Assembly: GCA_017964005.1 (NCBI GenBank)
Contig: JAGCSR010000009.1
Span: 1 to 39,512, forward strand
Direction of reading: 5' to 3'
From: Clostridiales bacterium
Lineage (GTDB): Bacteria; Bacillota; Clostridia; Saccharofermentanales; Saccharofermentanaceae
Length of the DNA stretch: 39,512 nt
Position 1 is the first letter of the stretch, and each line of letters starts with the position of its first letter. Below are positions 24,755 to 32,337 of this stretch, one piece after another. The position numbers were made by a program, and so were the translations under genes. Under the pieces are notes generated by a model. That model ran no database searches. It was not told where the DNA came from and worked only from the letters and a program-made list of their open reading frames with translations.

Positions 24755-25480
24755 TCAGGCCTTAACCTGTTCCTTATCTTTCTCGAAAACGACCAAACCG
24801 ATCTGCGTGGGATGGTCCATAAGAACAACATCCTTACCTTTCGTCTTATATGCCAGGAGCATTACCGTTATAAGGATATCACCTGCTCCGCCCATGGTCT
24901 GAATGACAGCTATCGCCCATAAACAGATATTGCCGACAAAGATAGATACGATTCCCATTATGACGCCTAATATCGTCATCGGCATCAGGGAACCCAGGAT
25001 ATATACGGGCTTGGTAAGCGGCGACTTGCATGTACAGTAAGGCGTTAACGTCTCTTTCTGGAAACCGTATCCGATATCAGACTTATTCTCCAAACCCAGT
25101 CCCCAGAAGAATCCGTGGATCCTCTCATGAATGACTGCACAGGGAATGAACGAGACGATCACTATCCCGATATAGATAAAGTAGAGCACGATATTCTCAT
25201 TCATGAGTTTGCGGATACCGAATCCCCCGTTCCAGAGCCTGTAAGGAATGGTATATAAAGCAATGAACGGCAATGTCAGAAGGATACCGAAAACATTAGC
25301 CTTGAGCACGGTAGTAGTAATGAACTTCTCTTTGTAGCCTTTGGCAAGGAGTGCTTTCTCCCGTTTCTCGAACTCAGCCTGGCGCTGCTTTTCGACTTCG
25401 GTAAGAACATGCCCGTCCTTGTTCTTAACAGGTTCTTCTTTGACTAGTGTCTCTTCCGAGATCTTCTCATTCTCACTCAT
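24755..25480 (-). CDS. DUF3267 putative membrane zinc metallopeptidase
   Basis: The 241-residue protein has a charged N-terminus (1-55), then about four or five helices. AVIHERIHGFFWG carries HExxH at 118-122 within a helix, and GGAGDIL farther on may supply the third ligand; both are features of DUF3267 zincin-like membrane proteins. The sequence between (SDIGYGFQKETLTPYCTCKSPLTK) is typical of the family. It lies in the same orientation between the alkylation repair gene and the J-like membrane gene. The substrate is unknown. Confidence 0.82.
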   Translation of the reverse strand: MSENEKISEETLVKEEPVKNKDGHVLTEVEKQRQAEFEKREKALLAKGYKEKFITTTVLKANVFGILLTLPFIALYTIPYRLWNGGFGIRKLMNENIVLYFIYIGIVIVSFIPCAVIHERIHGFFWGLGLENKSDIGYGFQKETLTPYCTCKSPLTKPVYILGSLMPMTILGVIMGIVSIFVGNICLWAIAVIQTMGGAGDILITVMLLAYKTKGKDVVLMDHPTQIGLVVFEKDKEQVKA

Positions 25481-25547
25481 TATCTTTCTCCTGATAACCG
25501 GATTAGCTTTTTTCCCGCACGATTATATCACTTGTCGGCAGAATCTG

Positions 25548-26246
25548 CTATTTTGTATCCTTTTTTATCTTCAGGCTCTTAAGGTATTCTTTCTGTTCAG
25601 GTGTGATCCTGAAGCTCTCGCAGGCTTTCTGGATCGTTTTGTTATGGGTCCAAGTGTCCAGCTTATTCTTTTCGATGAAAGGCAGTATATCGTCATACTG
25701 TTTTGCCAGTGCCGTTGCAAAGTACCAGGCGATCATCATGTTGACATAGTATTCATCGGAACGGAGCTTTGCCACCATCTTCGGATATCTTATGTCGAAA
25801 TCCTCATCAAGGAAATGTTCCATCAGCATACCTACTCCGAACCTTACCGTATATGTATGATCGGATGCGATCCATATCTTTATCTGATCCAAGAGCTCAT
25901 CCTTATGCTTCCTGAACACCTTCGGTGACATCTGGTCACAGGTGGCCCAATTATTCACATAAGGCAGGAACCTGACAAGCTCCGCCATGCAAAGACTATA
26001 GTCACGCATACCGGAGATGATGAAAGCATGAAGCTGGTCTTCTTCGAAAAGCTCATGCGGAAGGTCACTTAAGAACTCACCCACATCTTCCATCTTTGAC
26101 AGTTCCTTTGCCATCTGCCTGAGTTCCGGGGTTCTCACACCAATAATGGAATCTGCAGGAACAGTATTGATTATCCGTTCCTGCATCTCTTTATACTTTT
26201 TGTCCTGCTGAGCAAGAAGCCTCTGTCTTATATCGTCTTTGATCAT
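25548..26246 (-). CDS. AlkD-like DNA alkylation repair protein
   Basis: AlkD-type HEAT-repeat glycosylases remove alkylated purines. The 232-residue protein is all-helical and shows the family pattern: GVRTPELRQMAKEL, ELFEEDQLHAFIISG, VNNWATCDQMSPKVF, YTVRFGVGMLMEHFLDEDF, YYVNMMIAWYFATALAKQ and LDTWTHNKTIQKACES. The conserved Trp and Asp of NNWATCDQ and Arg in VRFGV correspond to residues that hold the lesion in characterised AlkD. The gene begins 4 bases after the acyltransferase stop. Confidence 0.92.
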   Translation of the reverse strand: MIKDDIRQRLLAQQDKKYKEMQERIINTVPADSIIGVRTPELRQMAKELSKMEDVGEFLSDLPHELFEEDQLHAFIISGMRDYSLCMAELVRFLPYVNNWATCDQMSPKVFRKHKDELLDQIKIWIASDHTYTVRFGVGMLMEHFLDEDFDIRYPKMVAKLRSDEYYVNMMIAWYFATALAKQYDDILPFIEKNKLDTWTHNKTIQKACESFRITPEQKEYLKSLKIKKDTK

Positions 26247-26250
26247 TTCA

Positions 26251-27327
26251 TCACCTGTTCTTCATTCCGACAAGGATGCCTGCTCCTCTCATCTTACTGA
26301 TAACAAAACACAGGGCAAGGGTCAGAGGATATGAGATCAGTATCGACAGCACCAGGTTCACTCTGCTTGCCATATGTGTCTGCGACAGAAGATACTGGCA
26401 CAGGACCACCACCGGAAAATGGATTATATAGAAAGTGTATGATATCTTGGCACAAAAACGTGTCAAGCCGCAGGACTTATTCAGATGATCATGTCCGAAG
26501 CTTACGAGAGCGAGCACCCCGGATATAAATGACAAAAGCGCCAGTATCTTATTGAGCAGTGCATGCCCGCCGATATAATTGAACAATACAGCATCAGCGG
26601 CAGAAGAGACGATAAACACCGGAACGAATATCCACTTAAACTTTGAAAGACCTGCAATGAAGCCCTGATCGCTGAAAAGATAATATCCGATAAGAAAGAT
26701 GAACAGATACAAGATGAGGGGCTTGCCCATTATCTTTATATCGAAGGAAGCGCATGCAGCTATCGTCATCAGGATCCTTCCCACAGGTCTTAATGCCTCT
26801 TTGGTATCGGCAGACATCCGGTCTATCACGCCGATAACCCCGCAGGAGATAAACGAGATAACCAAAAGAACCACAATGAACCAGAGATGCGCCAGGGCAA
26901 AACCTCCGTCATATCCTGAAAGGTCGGTAAACTTCGTAAAGAAAACCTTATAGTGGGCAAGATAACCTCCATCGTACCCGTTATGTGTGACATCAGCGAC
27001 ATAACTTAAGACAGGATTGAGGACAGCGATCCCGAAGATAAGCGGCACGCCGAGCCTCAGAAGGCGTTCGCGCATAAAGACCTTAATGCCTCTTCTGTTC
27101 ATCGAATACCTTGAAGATACCCCGGCAAGAAGGAACATCGCCGGCATGAACCACGGCGATATAAACGTAACCACGGCACCTGCGATCTTGGATCTGTCGA
27201 AAAAGATATAATTCGCTTCGCCCCAGGTATTATATGCCATACACACATGATACAGGATAAGAAGGAACACCAGGATCCATCGAAGATTATCTATATAGTC
27301 TAACCGCCTGCCGCGTGAATTTCCCAA
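26251..27327 (-). CDS. Membrane acyltransferase (acyltransferase 3 family)
   Basis: The 358-residue protein has about ten membrane helices. It opens RRLDYIDNLRWILVFLLILYHVCMAY, with the family Arg and the His in helix 1, followed by FISPWFMPAMFLLAGVSSRYS and MRERLLRLGVPLIFG. These features mark acyltransferase 3 proteins (OatA/MdoC-like), which move acetyl or other acyl groups onto surface glycans or lipids. The start is TTG 27327, with GGAG seven bases upstream; no in-frame ATG fits the N-terminus. The acceptor is unknown. Confidence 0.88.
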   Translation of the reverse strand: MGNSRGRRLDYIDNLRWILVFLLILYHVCMAYNTWGEANYIFFDRSKIAGAVVTFISPWFMPAMFLLAGVSSRYSMNRRGIKVFMRERLLRLGVPLIFGIAVLNPVLSYVADVTHNGYDGGYLAHYKVFFTKFTDLSGYDGGFALAHLWFIVVLLVISFISCGVIGVIDRMSADTKEALRPVGRILMTIAACASFDIKIMGKPLILYLFIFLIGYYLFSDQGFIAGLSKFKWIFVPVFIVSSAADAVLFNYIGGHALLNKILALLSFISGVLALVSFGHDHLNKSCGLTRFCAKISYTFYIIHFPVVVLCQYLLSQTHMASRVNLVLSILISYPLTLALCFVISKMRGAGILVGMKNR

Positions 27328-27473
27328 AGTCTTTCTCCATATTTCTTTCCGATCATCAGATAGTATTATACATCATAGATATCAAGACCCCATATCTTTT
27401 CGGGTAAAGTGTTTGCGGCAAAGAAAGTACTGTGATATCTTTATCAGTGATATTGGGAAACAGGAGCTTTCTT

Positions 27474-28373
27474 GTGAGCAAAAAGGGATACATCTTATAT
27501 ATCGCAGCGGCGATAGTGATGATCGCAGGGATCATTCTGGGCAGCATGTTCGACCTGAACATCGCAGGCTTTATGTATTCAGGACACCCTCTTTGGGCCG
27601 TCATCATCACTTTCGCGGAGCTTTATATCTTCGACGGGGCATTCGTCCTGCTGTTCGGAGTCCTCTGCGGCCAGCTCCGCGGCAGAGCACAGAAGACTTC
27701 AACAAAGAATATAATCCTTGTGATATTTACATACCTTGCGCTGTCCACCGCAGTTTGCGGCGCGATCGGACTGTGGAGCGATTCGGTATTGGGTTTGTAT
27801 GTTGCCGACGGGATGAACGGTTTTCTTCCAAGCCTTGTAACGGGACTTATCATATTCTTCCCTCTGTTCCCTCTGGGGATGGCATTCAACGGCAAAAAGT
27901 ACGATAAGGATACCTGCCGCAGACTGATAATACTTACGATCGTCCTGGCTGTTGCGTTCTTCGCTTCCATCATCGTCAAGACCTGTGTTATGCGCCCGAG
28001 ATTCAGGATAACGCTCGAAGGATATGAGGGGATCGGATTTGTACCTGTATTCACGGCTTTCGACAACGGCAAGGAACTTATGGCAAAGCATTCCTTGGGA
28101 TCTGACGACCTGGCATCCTTCTTCTCGGGACATGCGATGGACTCGGTCCTGAACGTTATCATCTTCCCGGCTTTCGCTTTGTTCATCGACAAGTTCGAAG
28201 GCAAGGAATTCCACCTTACCCTCGCAGCAGTCATCTTCTGCATACCGGTTCTGCTTTCCCGAATGATCTTAGGCGACCACTATCTGTCGGATCTTATGTT
28301 CGGCGCCCTCGTAGGACTTGCATTCTGCTTTATATATTCGCTGCTGGCTTCAAGGCGGCGTAATAGTATCTGA
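27474..28373 (+). CDS. PAP2-family membrane phosphatase
   Basis: The 299-residue protein has about seven membrane segments and the PAP2 catalytic motifs in order: KTCVMRPRF (K-x5-R-P-R), FFSGHAMDS (SGH) and SRMILGDHYLSDLMFG (SR-x5-H-x3-D). This class dephosphorylates lipid phosphates such as undecaprenyl pyrophosphate or phosphatidic acid at the outer membrane face. The start is set at GTG 27474, because AGGAG lies 7 bases before it; a longer frame from GTG 27432 lacks a ribosome site. It is divergent from the acyltransferase and convergent with the phosphate-binding-like gene. Confidence 0.88.
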   Translation: MSKKGYILYIAAAIVMIAGIILGSMFDLNIAGFMYSGHPLWAVIITFAELYIFDGAFVLLFGVLCGQLRGRAQKTSTKNIILVIFTYLALSTAVCGAIGLWSDSVLGLYVADGMNGFLPSLVTGLIIFFPLFPLGMAFNGKKYDKDTCRRLIILTIVLAVAFFASIIVKTCVMRPRFRITLEGYEGIGFVPVFTAFDNGKELMAKHSLGSDDLASFFSGHAMDSVLNVIIFPAFALFIDKFEGKEFHLTLAAVIFCIPVLLSRMILGDHYLSDLMFGALVGLAFCFIYSLLASRRRNSI

Positions 28374-28385
28374 TAACGTCCCGAA

Positions 28386-29378
28386 TCACTCTTCGGCCGG
28401 AAGCCTTACATATCCGCACTCTTCGATCATGCGCTGACCCTCTTCACTCCTGAGCCACTCGACGACCTTGGGAAGATTCGGGTTGTCATTGTCCTTGCGG
28501 TATACGACATAGAAACTCGCACTGATGGGGTAAGACCCGTTCATGATGTTCTCTGCACTGGGATAAACGCCGTTGACGGACAGCATCTTTACATTGTCAT
28601 TGGCGACCATGCCGGACAGATAGTACCTGAAGGAATACCCGATGGAACCACCGAATATCGCAAAAGGTGATCTTGATGTTATCATGTCGCCTTCCATGAA
28701 CTTCTCCATCATGGTCTGGCTGCCGGAGCCTTTGATACGAAGGAGGGGATTGATAATCCTCCTGGGCCCTCCGACCTCGCTCCAGTTCGTTATCTTGCCG
28801 CGGTATATGGACCTTATCTGATCAACAGTAAGGTTATCCACGGGATTATCCTTATTCACGAAAAACACGAACGACTCCATGCCGACAGGAACGATCTCAA
28901 GTTCCACTCCCTGCTCTTCGGCATACGCCATCTGTTCGGCAGAAGGATAGGCCGTAAAGAACAGATCAGTCTTGCCGTCGACTACGGCAGTGAATCCTCT
29001 TACGGTATTCTGATATCTCATGGCAGAACCTTCTGCAAAGTTCTCGCCATAGTAGTTATCGTCCGAGAACTTGCCGCCCTCGTATGTAACGCATCCTTCA
29101 GGGTAGCAGTTGTCTATTACGGAAGCATACACGGGAACCAGCGCCGCGGCTCCGTCCAGTACAGGAAGGTCATCACCGGAAGAAAAATGCAGCGAAGAGC
29201 CGGTCCTGGCAAGTTCAGAATCCTCCTCGAAAGGAAGATACTTCCCGACATCTATCATCTTCAGCTGCCCCGCGCCGCTGAAGTTATTCTTGAGTCTTTG
29301 GGTAATCGTTATATACATGAAGAGATTGACGGCTATGAACATAACCGCAACCGCTGTAAGAGTCAGTATCTTTTTCAT
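28386..29378 (-). CDS. Membrane-anchored PstS/PBP-like substrate-binding protein
   Basis: The 330-residue protein has one N-terminal hydrophobic helix (4-24) with no lipobox Cys, so it is an anchored or secreted protein. The rest is a PBP-like (PstS-type) domain: VYASVIDN, TDLFFTAYPSAEQM, VPVGMESFVFFVNKDNPVDNLTVDQIRSIYRGKITNW, RIKGSGSQTMMEKFM (SGSQT is the phosphate-loop-like motif) and ISASFYVVY. No pstCAB genes are near. It is the last gene of a four-gene operon, its ATG overlapping the stop of the 46-residue membrane protein (TAATG). It may be a phosphate or other anion sensor. Confidence 0.85.
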   Translation of the reverse strand: MKKILTLTAVAVMFIAVNLFMYITITQRLKNNFSGAGQLKMIDVGKYLPFEEDSELARTGSSLHFSSGDDLPVLDGAAALVPVYASVIDNCYPEGCVTYEGGKFSDDNYYGENFAEGSAMRYQNTVRGFTAVVDGKTDLFFTAYPSAEQMAYAEEQGVELEIVPVGMESFVFFVNKDNPVDNLTVDQIRSIYRGKITNWSEVGGPRRIINPLLRIKGSGSQTMMEKFMEGDMITSRSPFAIFGGSIGYSFRYYLSGMVANDNVKMLSVNGVYPSAENIMNGSYPISASFYVVYRKDNDNPNLPKVVEWLRSEEGQRMIEECGYVRLPAEE

Positions 29379-29518
29379 TACCAGATCTCCTTTGACACAA
29401 AATAGATTATCGAAGAATTCTGATACGCGAAGTAGATATACGCGGCGTGTGCGGCCGTTAGGAGAAAGCCGATTATACAGATGGCGATCAGGATCTTTAT
29501 AAACTTGGAATCACTCAT
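29378..29518 (-). CDS. 46-residue single-pass membrane protein
   Basis: A short frame from ATG 29518 to TAA 29378-29380 encodes MSDSKFIKILIAICIIGFLL and then TAAHAAYIYFAYQNSSIIYF with a VSKEIW end. One helix spans about residues 7-29. The ATG sits one base after the stop of the preceding gene (TGA-T-ATG), and its own stop overlaps the next start. It fits exactly between two co-directional genes, which is the main support that it is real. Function unknown; it may aid assembly of the binding protein. Confidence 0.7.
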   Translation of the reverse strand: MSDSKFIKILIAICIIGFLLTAAHAAYIYFAYQNSSIIYFVSKEIW

Positions 29519-29519
29519 A

Positions 29520-29777
29520 TCACATAGACCTCATTATCGCCGCCAAAAGGAGCATAAGCAGCGCATAGCCGACAACGATCATCCCCACGACCGTCATGGC
29601 AATAACAAACATAACGATTATCTTTATGCTGCGCCTGCGGCCCTCTTTCTTAGCGTTTATCCCGTCTTTGATAAAGAGGACTATCGACAGGATGATGTAT
29701 CCTGCTATGGCAATAAAAACAGTTATCGGAATGACTGCCTCGAGAAAATCAAAAAAAGTCTCTGTAAGATCACTCAT
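29520..29777 (-). CDS. Small two-helix membrane protein
   Basis: The 85-residue protein has helices near 14-36 and 50-82 joined by the basic loop KDGINAKKEGRRRSIK, so both ends should face outside if the positive-inside rule holds. The family is not recognised. Its start overlaps the stop of the XRE gene by 8 bases and the 46-residue gene follows after 1 base, so it is the second gene of the XRE operon. It begins MSD like its small neighbour. Confidence 0.72.
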   Translation of the reverse strand: MSDLTETFFDFLEAVIPITVFIAIAGYIILSIVLFIKDGINAKKEGRRRSIKIIVMFVIAMTVVGMIVVGYALLMLLLAAIMRSM

Positions 29778-30225
29778 ATTCTTTTATACCTCCCAAATAT
29801 TCTTCTACTTCTTTTAAACTGAACGATGATATCAATCTTCTGTCTTTACTGTCCAAGAGCCTGTAGTGATTGGATATCAGGTTCTGCTGTATCTTAAATC
29901 CCTTCCCCTTCTTTATCTCCCGCCACCAGACCTTCCCCCCCATTGTGGAAGGGTATACTACCTGCACATCGTCCAAAGCCAAAGCGGATACCATCTCGTT
30001 ATAGTCTTCTCCCAAAGCGTCACGCAGAATCGAGCTCTGCGAGAATATGGAAGCCAATGCCACAGCCTCTGTCCAGCCGATGGATCTCCTTCCCTTCTCG
30101 GACTCGACAAGAGTCTTCTTGGAGATCCCCAGGATCGCGGCCATCTTATCCTGAGTCAGCCCGTATTCCGTACGCACCAACTTAAGCTTGCCGTTAACGA
30201 TGCCCGTAAACTCTTCTCTCGTCAC
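29770..30225 (-). CDS. XRE-family transcriptional regulator
   Basis: The protein has 151 residues from GTG 30225. An XRE helix-turn-helix lies at about residues 12-65 (LRxxYGLTQDKMAAILGISKKTLVESEKGRR type). It is followed by about 85 residues with a basic C-terminal part (WWREIKKGKGFKIQQNLISNHYRLLDSKDRR) of unknown role. The GTG start is preferred over TTG 30243 because AAGGAG lies 8 bases before it; the TTG would precede that ribosome site. It heads the operon with two small membrane proteins and the PBP-like protein. A perfect palindrome in its leader suggests autoregulation. Confidence 0.88.
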   Translation of the reverse strand: MTREEFTGIVNGKLKLVRTEYGLTQDKMAAILGISKKTLVESEKGRRSIGWTEAVALASIFSQSSILRDALGEDYNEMVSALALDDVQVVYPSTMGGKVWWREIKKGKGFKIQQNLISNHYRLLDSKDRRLISSFSLKEVEEYLGGIKEYE

Positions 30226-30241
30226 AATGTACGCTCCTTGC

Positions 30242-30287
30242 AAAATTACACTTATAGTGTAATTTTACACTTTTCGAATATTGTTGC
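30242..30287 (-). promoter_or_regulatory. XRE operon promoter with perfect 10-bp palindromic operator
   Basis: AAAATTACAC (30242-30251) and GTGTAATTTT (30257-30266) form a perfect inverted repeat with a 5-base centre. A further half-site GTGTAAAATT overlaps it on the minus strand. The minus strand has a -35-like TTGCAA, a 16-base spacer and TAAAAT as -10. The palindrome therefore overlaps the -10 edge and start site, and the XRE ribosome site follows directly. It is a classic autorepressor layout. Confidence 0.7.
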
Positions 30288-30418
30288 AAGTTTTTTCCTC
30301 GAAAAGCCTATGTCTTTTTCGCCAGATCTACAAAACCTGCCGAATGTGTTGTTTTTGCTACATGCTGACGCCCCATTGAATATTGGATCGATCTCAGTGC
30401 ACTGCTATCCTTAAGGCA

Positions 30419-30438
30419 CAACAGAAAACGTTCTGTTG
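30419..30438 (+). promoter_or_regulatory. Perfect 8-bp hairpin upstream of the double-glycine peptide gene
   Basis: CAACAGAA and TTCTGTTG flank AACG, giving a perfect hairpin or operator 16 bases before the strong AAGGAGGATGA ribosome site (30454-30464). TTAAGG occurs on both sides (30411 and 30453). It could be a regulator site or a 5' UTR structure. No clear -35/-10 pair was found upstream. Confidence 0.45.
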
Positions 30439-30469
30439 CAGGACATAAGATCTTAAGGAGGATGACACT

Positions 30470-30742
30470 ATGGAAAACAAAGATATGAAGTTAAATGAGG
30501 AACAGCTGAGCGAAGTAGCAGGCGGAACAGGCAGCAGCGAGGCATACCCGCCCAAGACATTCCCTGATGTGGGACTTCTTCCCCCGACATATTTCGATCC
30601 GTCAGAGCAGAACGGAGCCCCGGTCATAAGACAGCTCCCTCCCATCAACAATCAGACTCAGCCTCTGACCTATATAGACCTCGTAACGCAGCTGCCGGAT
30701 AACAGCCGCCCGGAGACTGATAATATCTTCCCCGTAAACTGA
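30470..30742 (+). CDS. Orphan double-glycine-leader peptide (RiPP/bacteriocin-like precursor)
   Basis: The 90-residue product starts MENKDMKLNEEQLSEVAGG, then TGSS. This is a GG-type leader (L-x2-E-x-L-x2-V-A-G-G) of the kind cut by C39-peptidase ABC transporters. The 70-residue remainder has no Cys and no membrane helix. It is rich in Pro (about a fifth of residues), Gln, Asn, Asp and Thr, with PPKTFP, LPPTYFDP, RQLPPINNQTQP and TQLPDNSRPE. The ribosome site AAGGAGGATGA is excellent. No modifying enzyme, C39 transporter or immunity gene is recognised nearby. The divergent XRE operon is 227 bases away. It may be a secreted signal, an unmodified bacteriocin or an orphan precursor acted on in trans. 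Confidence 0.75.
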   Translation: MENKDMKLNEEQLSEVAGGTGSSEAYPPKTFPDVGLLPPTYFDPSEQNGAPVIRQLPPINNQTQPLTYIDLVTQLPDNSRPETDNIFPVN

Positions 30743-30765
30743 TCCTGAGAAATGAACAAATAAAC

Positions 30766-30796
30766 AAAAGGAGTGCCAAAACGGCACACTTTTTAC
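30766..30796. terminator. Bidirectional intrinsic terminator between peptide and GNAT genes
   Basis: GTGCC and GGCAC flank AAAAC, with further A-T pairs outward, and a T run follows on the plus strand (CACTTTTTAC). On the minus strand TTTTG follows, so it can serve both convergent genes. Confidence 0.75.
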
Positions 30797-30822
30797 GTTA
30801 GTTGCAGTATAACACTCTTCTG

Positions 30823-31257
30823 TCACAGCCACTGAATAAATGCTGTCTTATCATTACTGTTGTACCCTGCATTCTCGTAGAAATGCAAAGTCTCGGGTCT
30901 CTTGGACCCTGTAAGCAGCATCATCTTATAGCAGTTCTCCTGCAAAGCGATATTCTTGGCAAAGTCCAGGCACTCGCCTGCATATCCTCTTTTCCTGTAG
31001 TCCTTATGAGTCACCACATTCTCGACGAAAGCATAAGGCCGGACACCCCTTGAAAGATTAGGGATTATCACGCATACACAGGAAGATACGATCTTCCCGT
31101 CGATCTCGTTTACTATAAGGTGATGGTTGGGATCATTCACTATCAGATCCCATGTATCACGCAGATGTTCATCATCTTCCGGGATATCCTCCTCGTGAAG
31201 GAACAGATACAATTCCAAGATCTTATTAAGTTCATCTTTGAGTGCTTCCCTTACCAT
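30823..31257 (-). CDS. GNAT-family N-acetyltransferase
   Basis: The 144-residue protein has the GNAT core: VENVVTHKDYRKRGYAGECLDFA with the acetyl-CoA loop R-K-R-G-Y-A at about 88-93, and RPETLHFYENAGYN near 119-132. The preceding strands IDGKIVSSCVCVII are typical. GGAGGG precedes ATG 31257. It is the last gene of the six-gene operon, 4 bases after the previous stop. The substrate is unknown. Confidence 0.88.
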   Translation of the reverse strand: MVREALKDELNKILELYLFLHEEDIPEDDEHLRDTWDLIVNDPNHHLIVNEIDGKIVSSCVCVIIPNLSRGVRPYAFVENVVTHKDYRKRGYAGECLDFAKNIALQENCYKMMLLTGSKRPETLHFYENAGYNSNDKTAFIQWL

Positions 31258-31261
31258 AAGG

Positions 31262-31756
31262 TCATCCCTCCAGACTCATCTCAAGATAACCGCAAGTGAA
31301 CGGGAAGAAATCGAACTTCTTCGTCTCCTTGTGAACGAAGCCGTGATCTTCATACCACTTGCGAAGGACTTTATTCTCTTCGACAATGCTTAGTTTCATC
31401 ACTTCCGCTCCCATCCCCCGTGCTTTTGCGACAGCGTCTTCCAACAGCTTATCGCCTATGCCTTCGTGCCTGTGATCCGGCAGCACGCACAGGCTCCCAA
31501 GTTCTGCCTCTTTATCATTCGGGATATAAAGATTATAGTATCCGACCAGCTTTCCGTCCTTATAATATCCGTACATCGGACGTTGCTGTTCGCACATCCA
31601 ATATAAGACCCTGTCTTCATCCGTTGCAAACGCCGTAAACCGAGGAGCATTCTCCCGCGTGAACCCGAACTCATCTGCAACAGTCATGAAGCTTGCGCAA
31701 ATAACTTCAACGCATTCCGGGATATCTGATCTTTCTATCTTACGTATCATACTCAT
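31262..31756 (-). CDS. GNAT-family N-acetyltransferase
   Basis: The 164-residue protein starts IRKIERSDIPECVEVICASF and has LGSLCVLPDHRHEGIGDKLLEDAV, with the pyrophosphate loop R-H-E-G-I-G, and VLRKWYEDHGFVHKETKKF near the end. Its ATG overlaps the stop of the SAP-domain gene by 4 bases (ATGA). The substrate is unknown. It differs clearly from the two other GNATs in the operon, so this is not a tandem duplication. Confidence 0.9.
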   Translation of the reverse strand: MSMIRKIERSDIPECVEVICASFMTVADEFGFTRENAPRFTAFATDEDRVLYWMCEQQRPMYGYYKDGKLVGYYNLYIPNDKEAELGSLCVLPDHRHEGIGDKLLEDAVAKARGMGAEVMKLSIVEENKVLRKWYEDHGFVHKETKKFDFFPFTCGYLEMSLEG

Positions 31757-32337
31757 TCTCCTAAAGCCGCAAGGTCGCTGTCTTCATACCTGTTATGTCC
31801 CGGAAGGCTCTTCTTGTACTTCCAGCATCTGATGGCATCGTCCAGTGACCTTCCTTTGTTATGTTCAAAAAAGTCTCTGACATATGTATTATACTCGAAC
31901 TGCCTGTCTATGTTCTTCCTGCCGGACTTGCGTTCTTCCAATATCTCATAGTATGCCCGGACCGCGTCTGCATAAGTCTTTCCCGCATTGGCTTTGAGCC
32001 ACTTCTGGAAAGCTACGTTGAAGGAGAAAGAAGGTCCGATCTTATCTTTGAAGAATGCGCGGTGCTTCTCTGAACAGACGAAGTTTTCCTCGATAAGTGT
32101 ATCCAAAGCAAGATCACTCACCTGAACAGGTTTTGATTTTCGCGCGGGCTTAGATACCACGGAGGCCTCCCGGGTATCAAGAAATCCTGCGATCATCTTT
32201 GTAAGTTCTTCTTTGGATCCGGAAGCAGGAATACCTTGAGCGCGGCAAAAAGATACCAGTTCTTCTTTGAGCCAGTACCATTGCGTGAATGTCTTGCCGT
32301 CAAGATCTGTTGTAAGTTCCGGTCTTGCAGGATCCAT
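31753..32337 (-). CDS. SAP-domain protein (DUF6434-like)
   Basis: The 194-residue protein opens MDPARPELTTDLDGKTFTQW, followed by a SAP helix-turn-helix at about 21-56 (WLKEELVSFCRAQGIPASGS then KEELTKMIAGFLD), a fold that usually binds DNA. Residues about 85-140 (NFVCSEKHRAFFKDKIGPSF then SFNVAFQKWLKANAGKTYAD) match the DUF6434-type module. ATG 32337 overlaps the stop of the TfoX gene (TGATG) and is preferred over TTG 32340. Its function is not established. It may be a nucleic-acid-binding protein. Confidence 0.82.
   Translation of the reverse strand: MDPARPELTTDLDGKTFTQWYWLKEELVSFCRAQGIPASGSKEELTKMIAGFLDTREASVVSKPARKSKPVQVSDLALDTLIEENFVCSEKHRAFFKDKIGPSFSFNVAFQKWLKANAGKTYADAVRAYYEILEERKSGRKNIDRQFEYNTYVRDFFEHNKGRSLDDAIRCWKYKKSLPGHNRYEDSDLAALGE

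Noticed and set aside
28386..29378. A complete Pst phosphate import system
   Set aside because: Only a PstS-like binding protein is present; no permease or ATPase of that type is adjacent.
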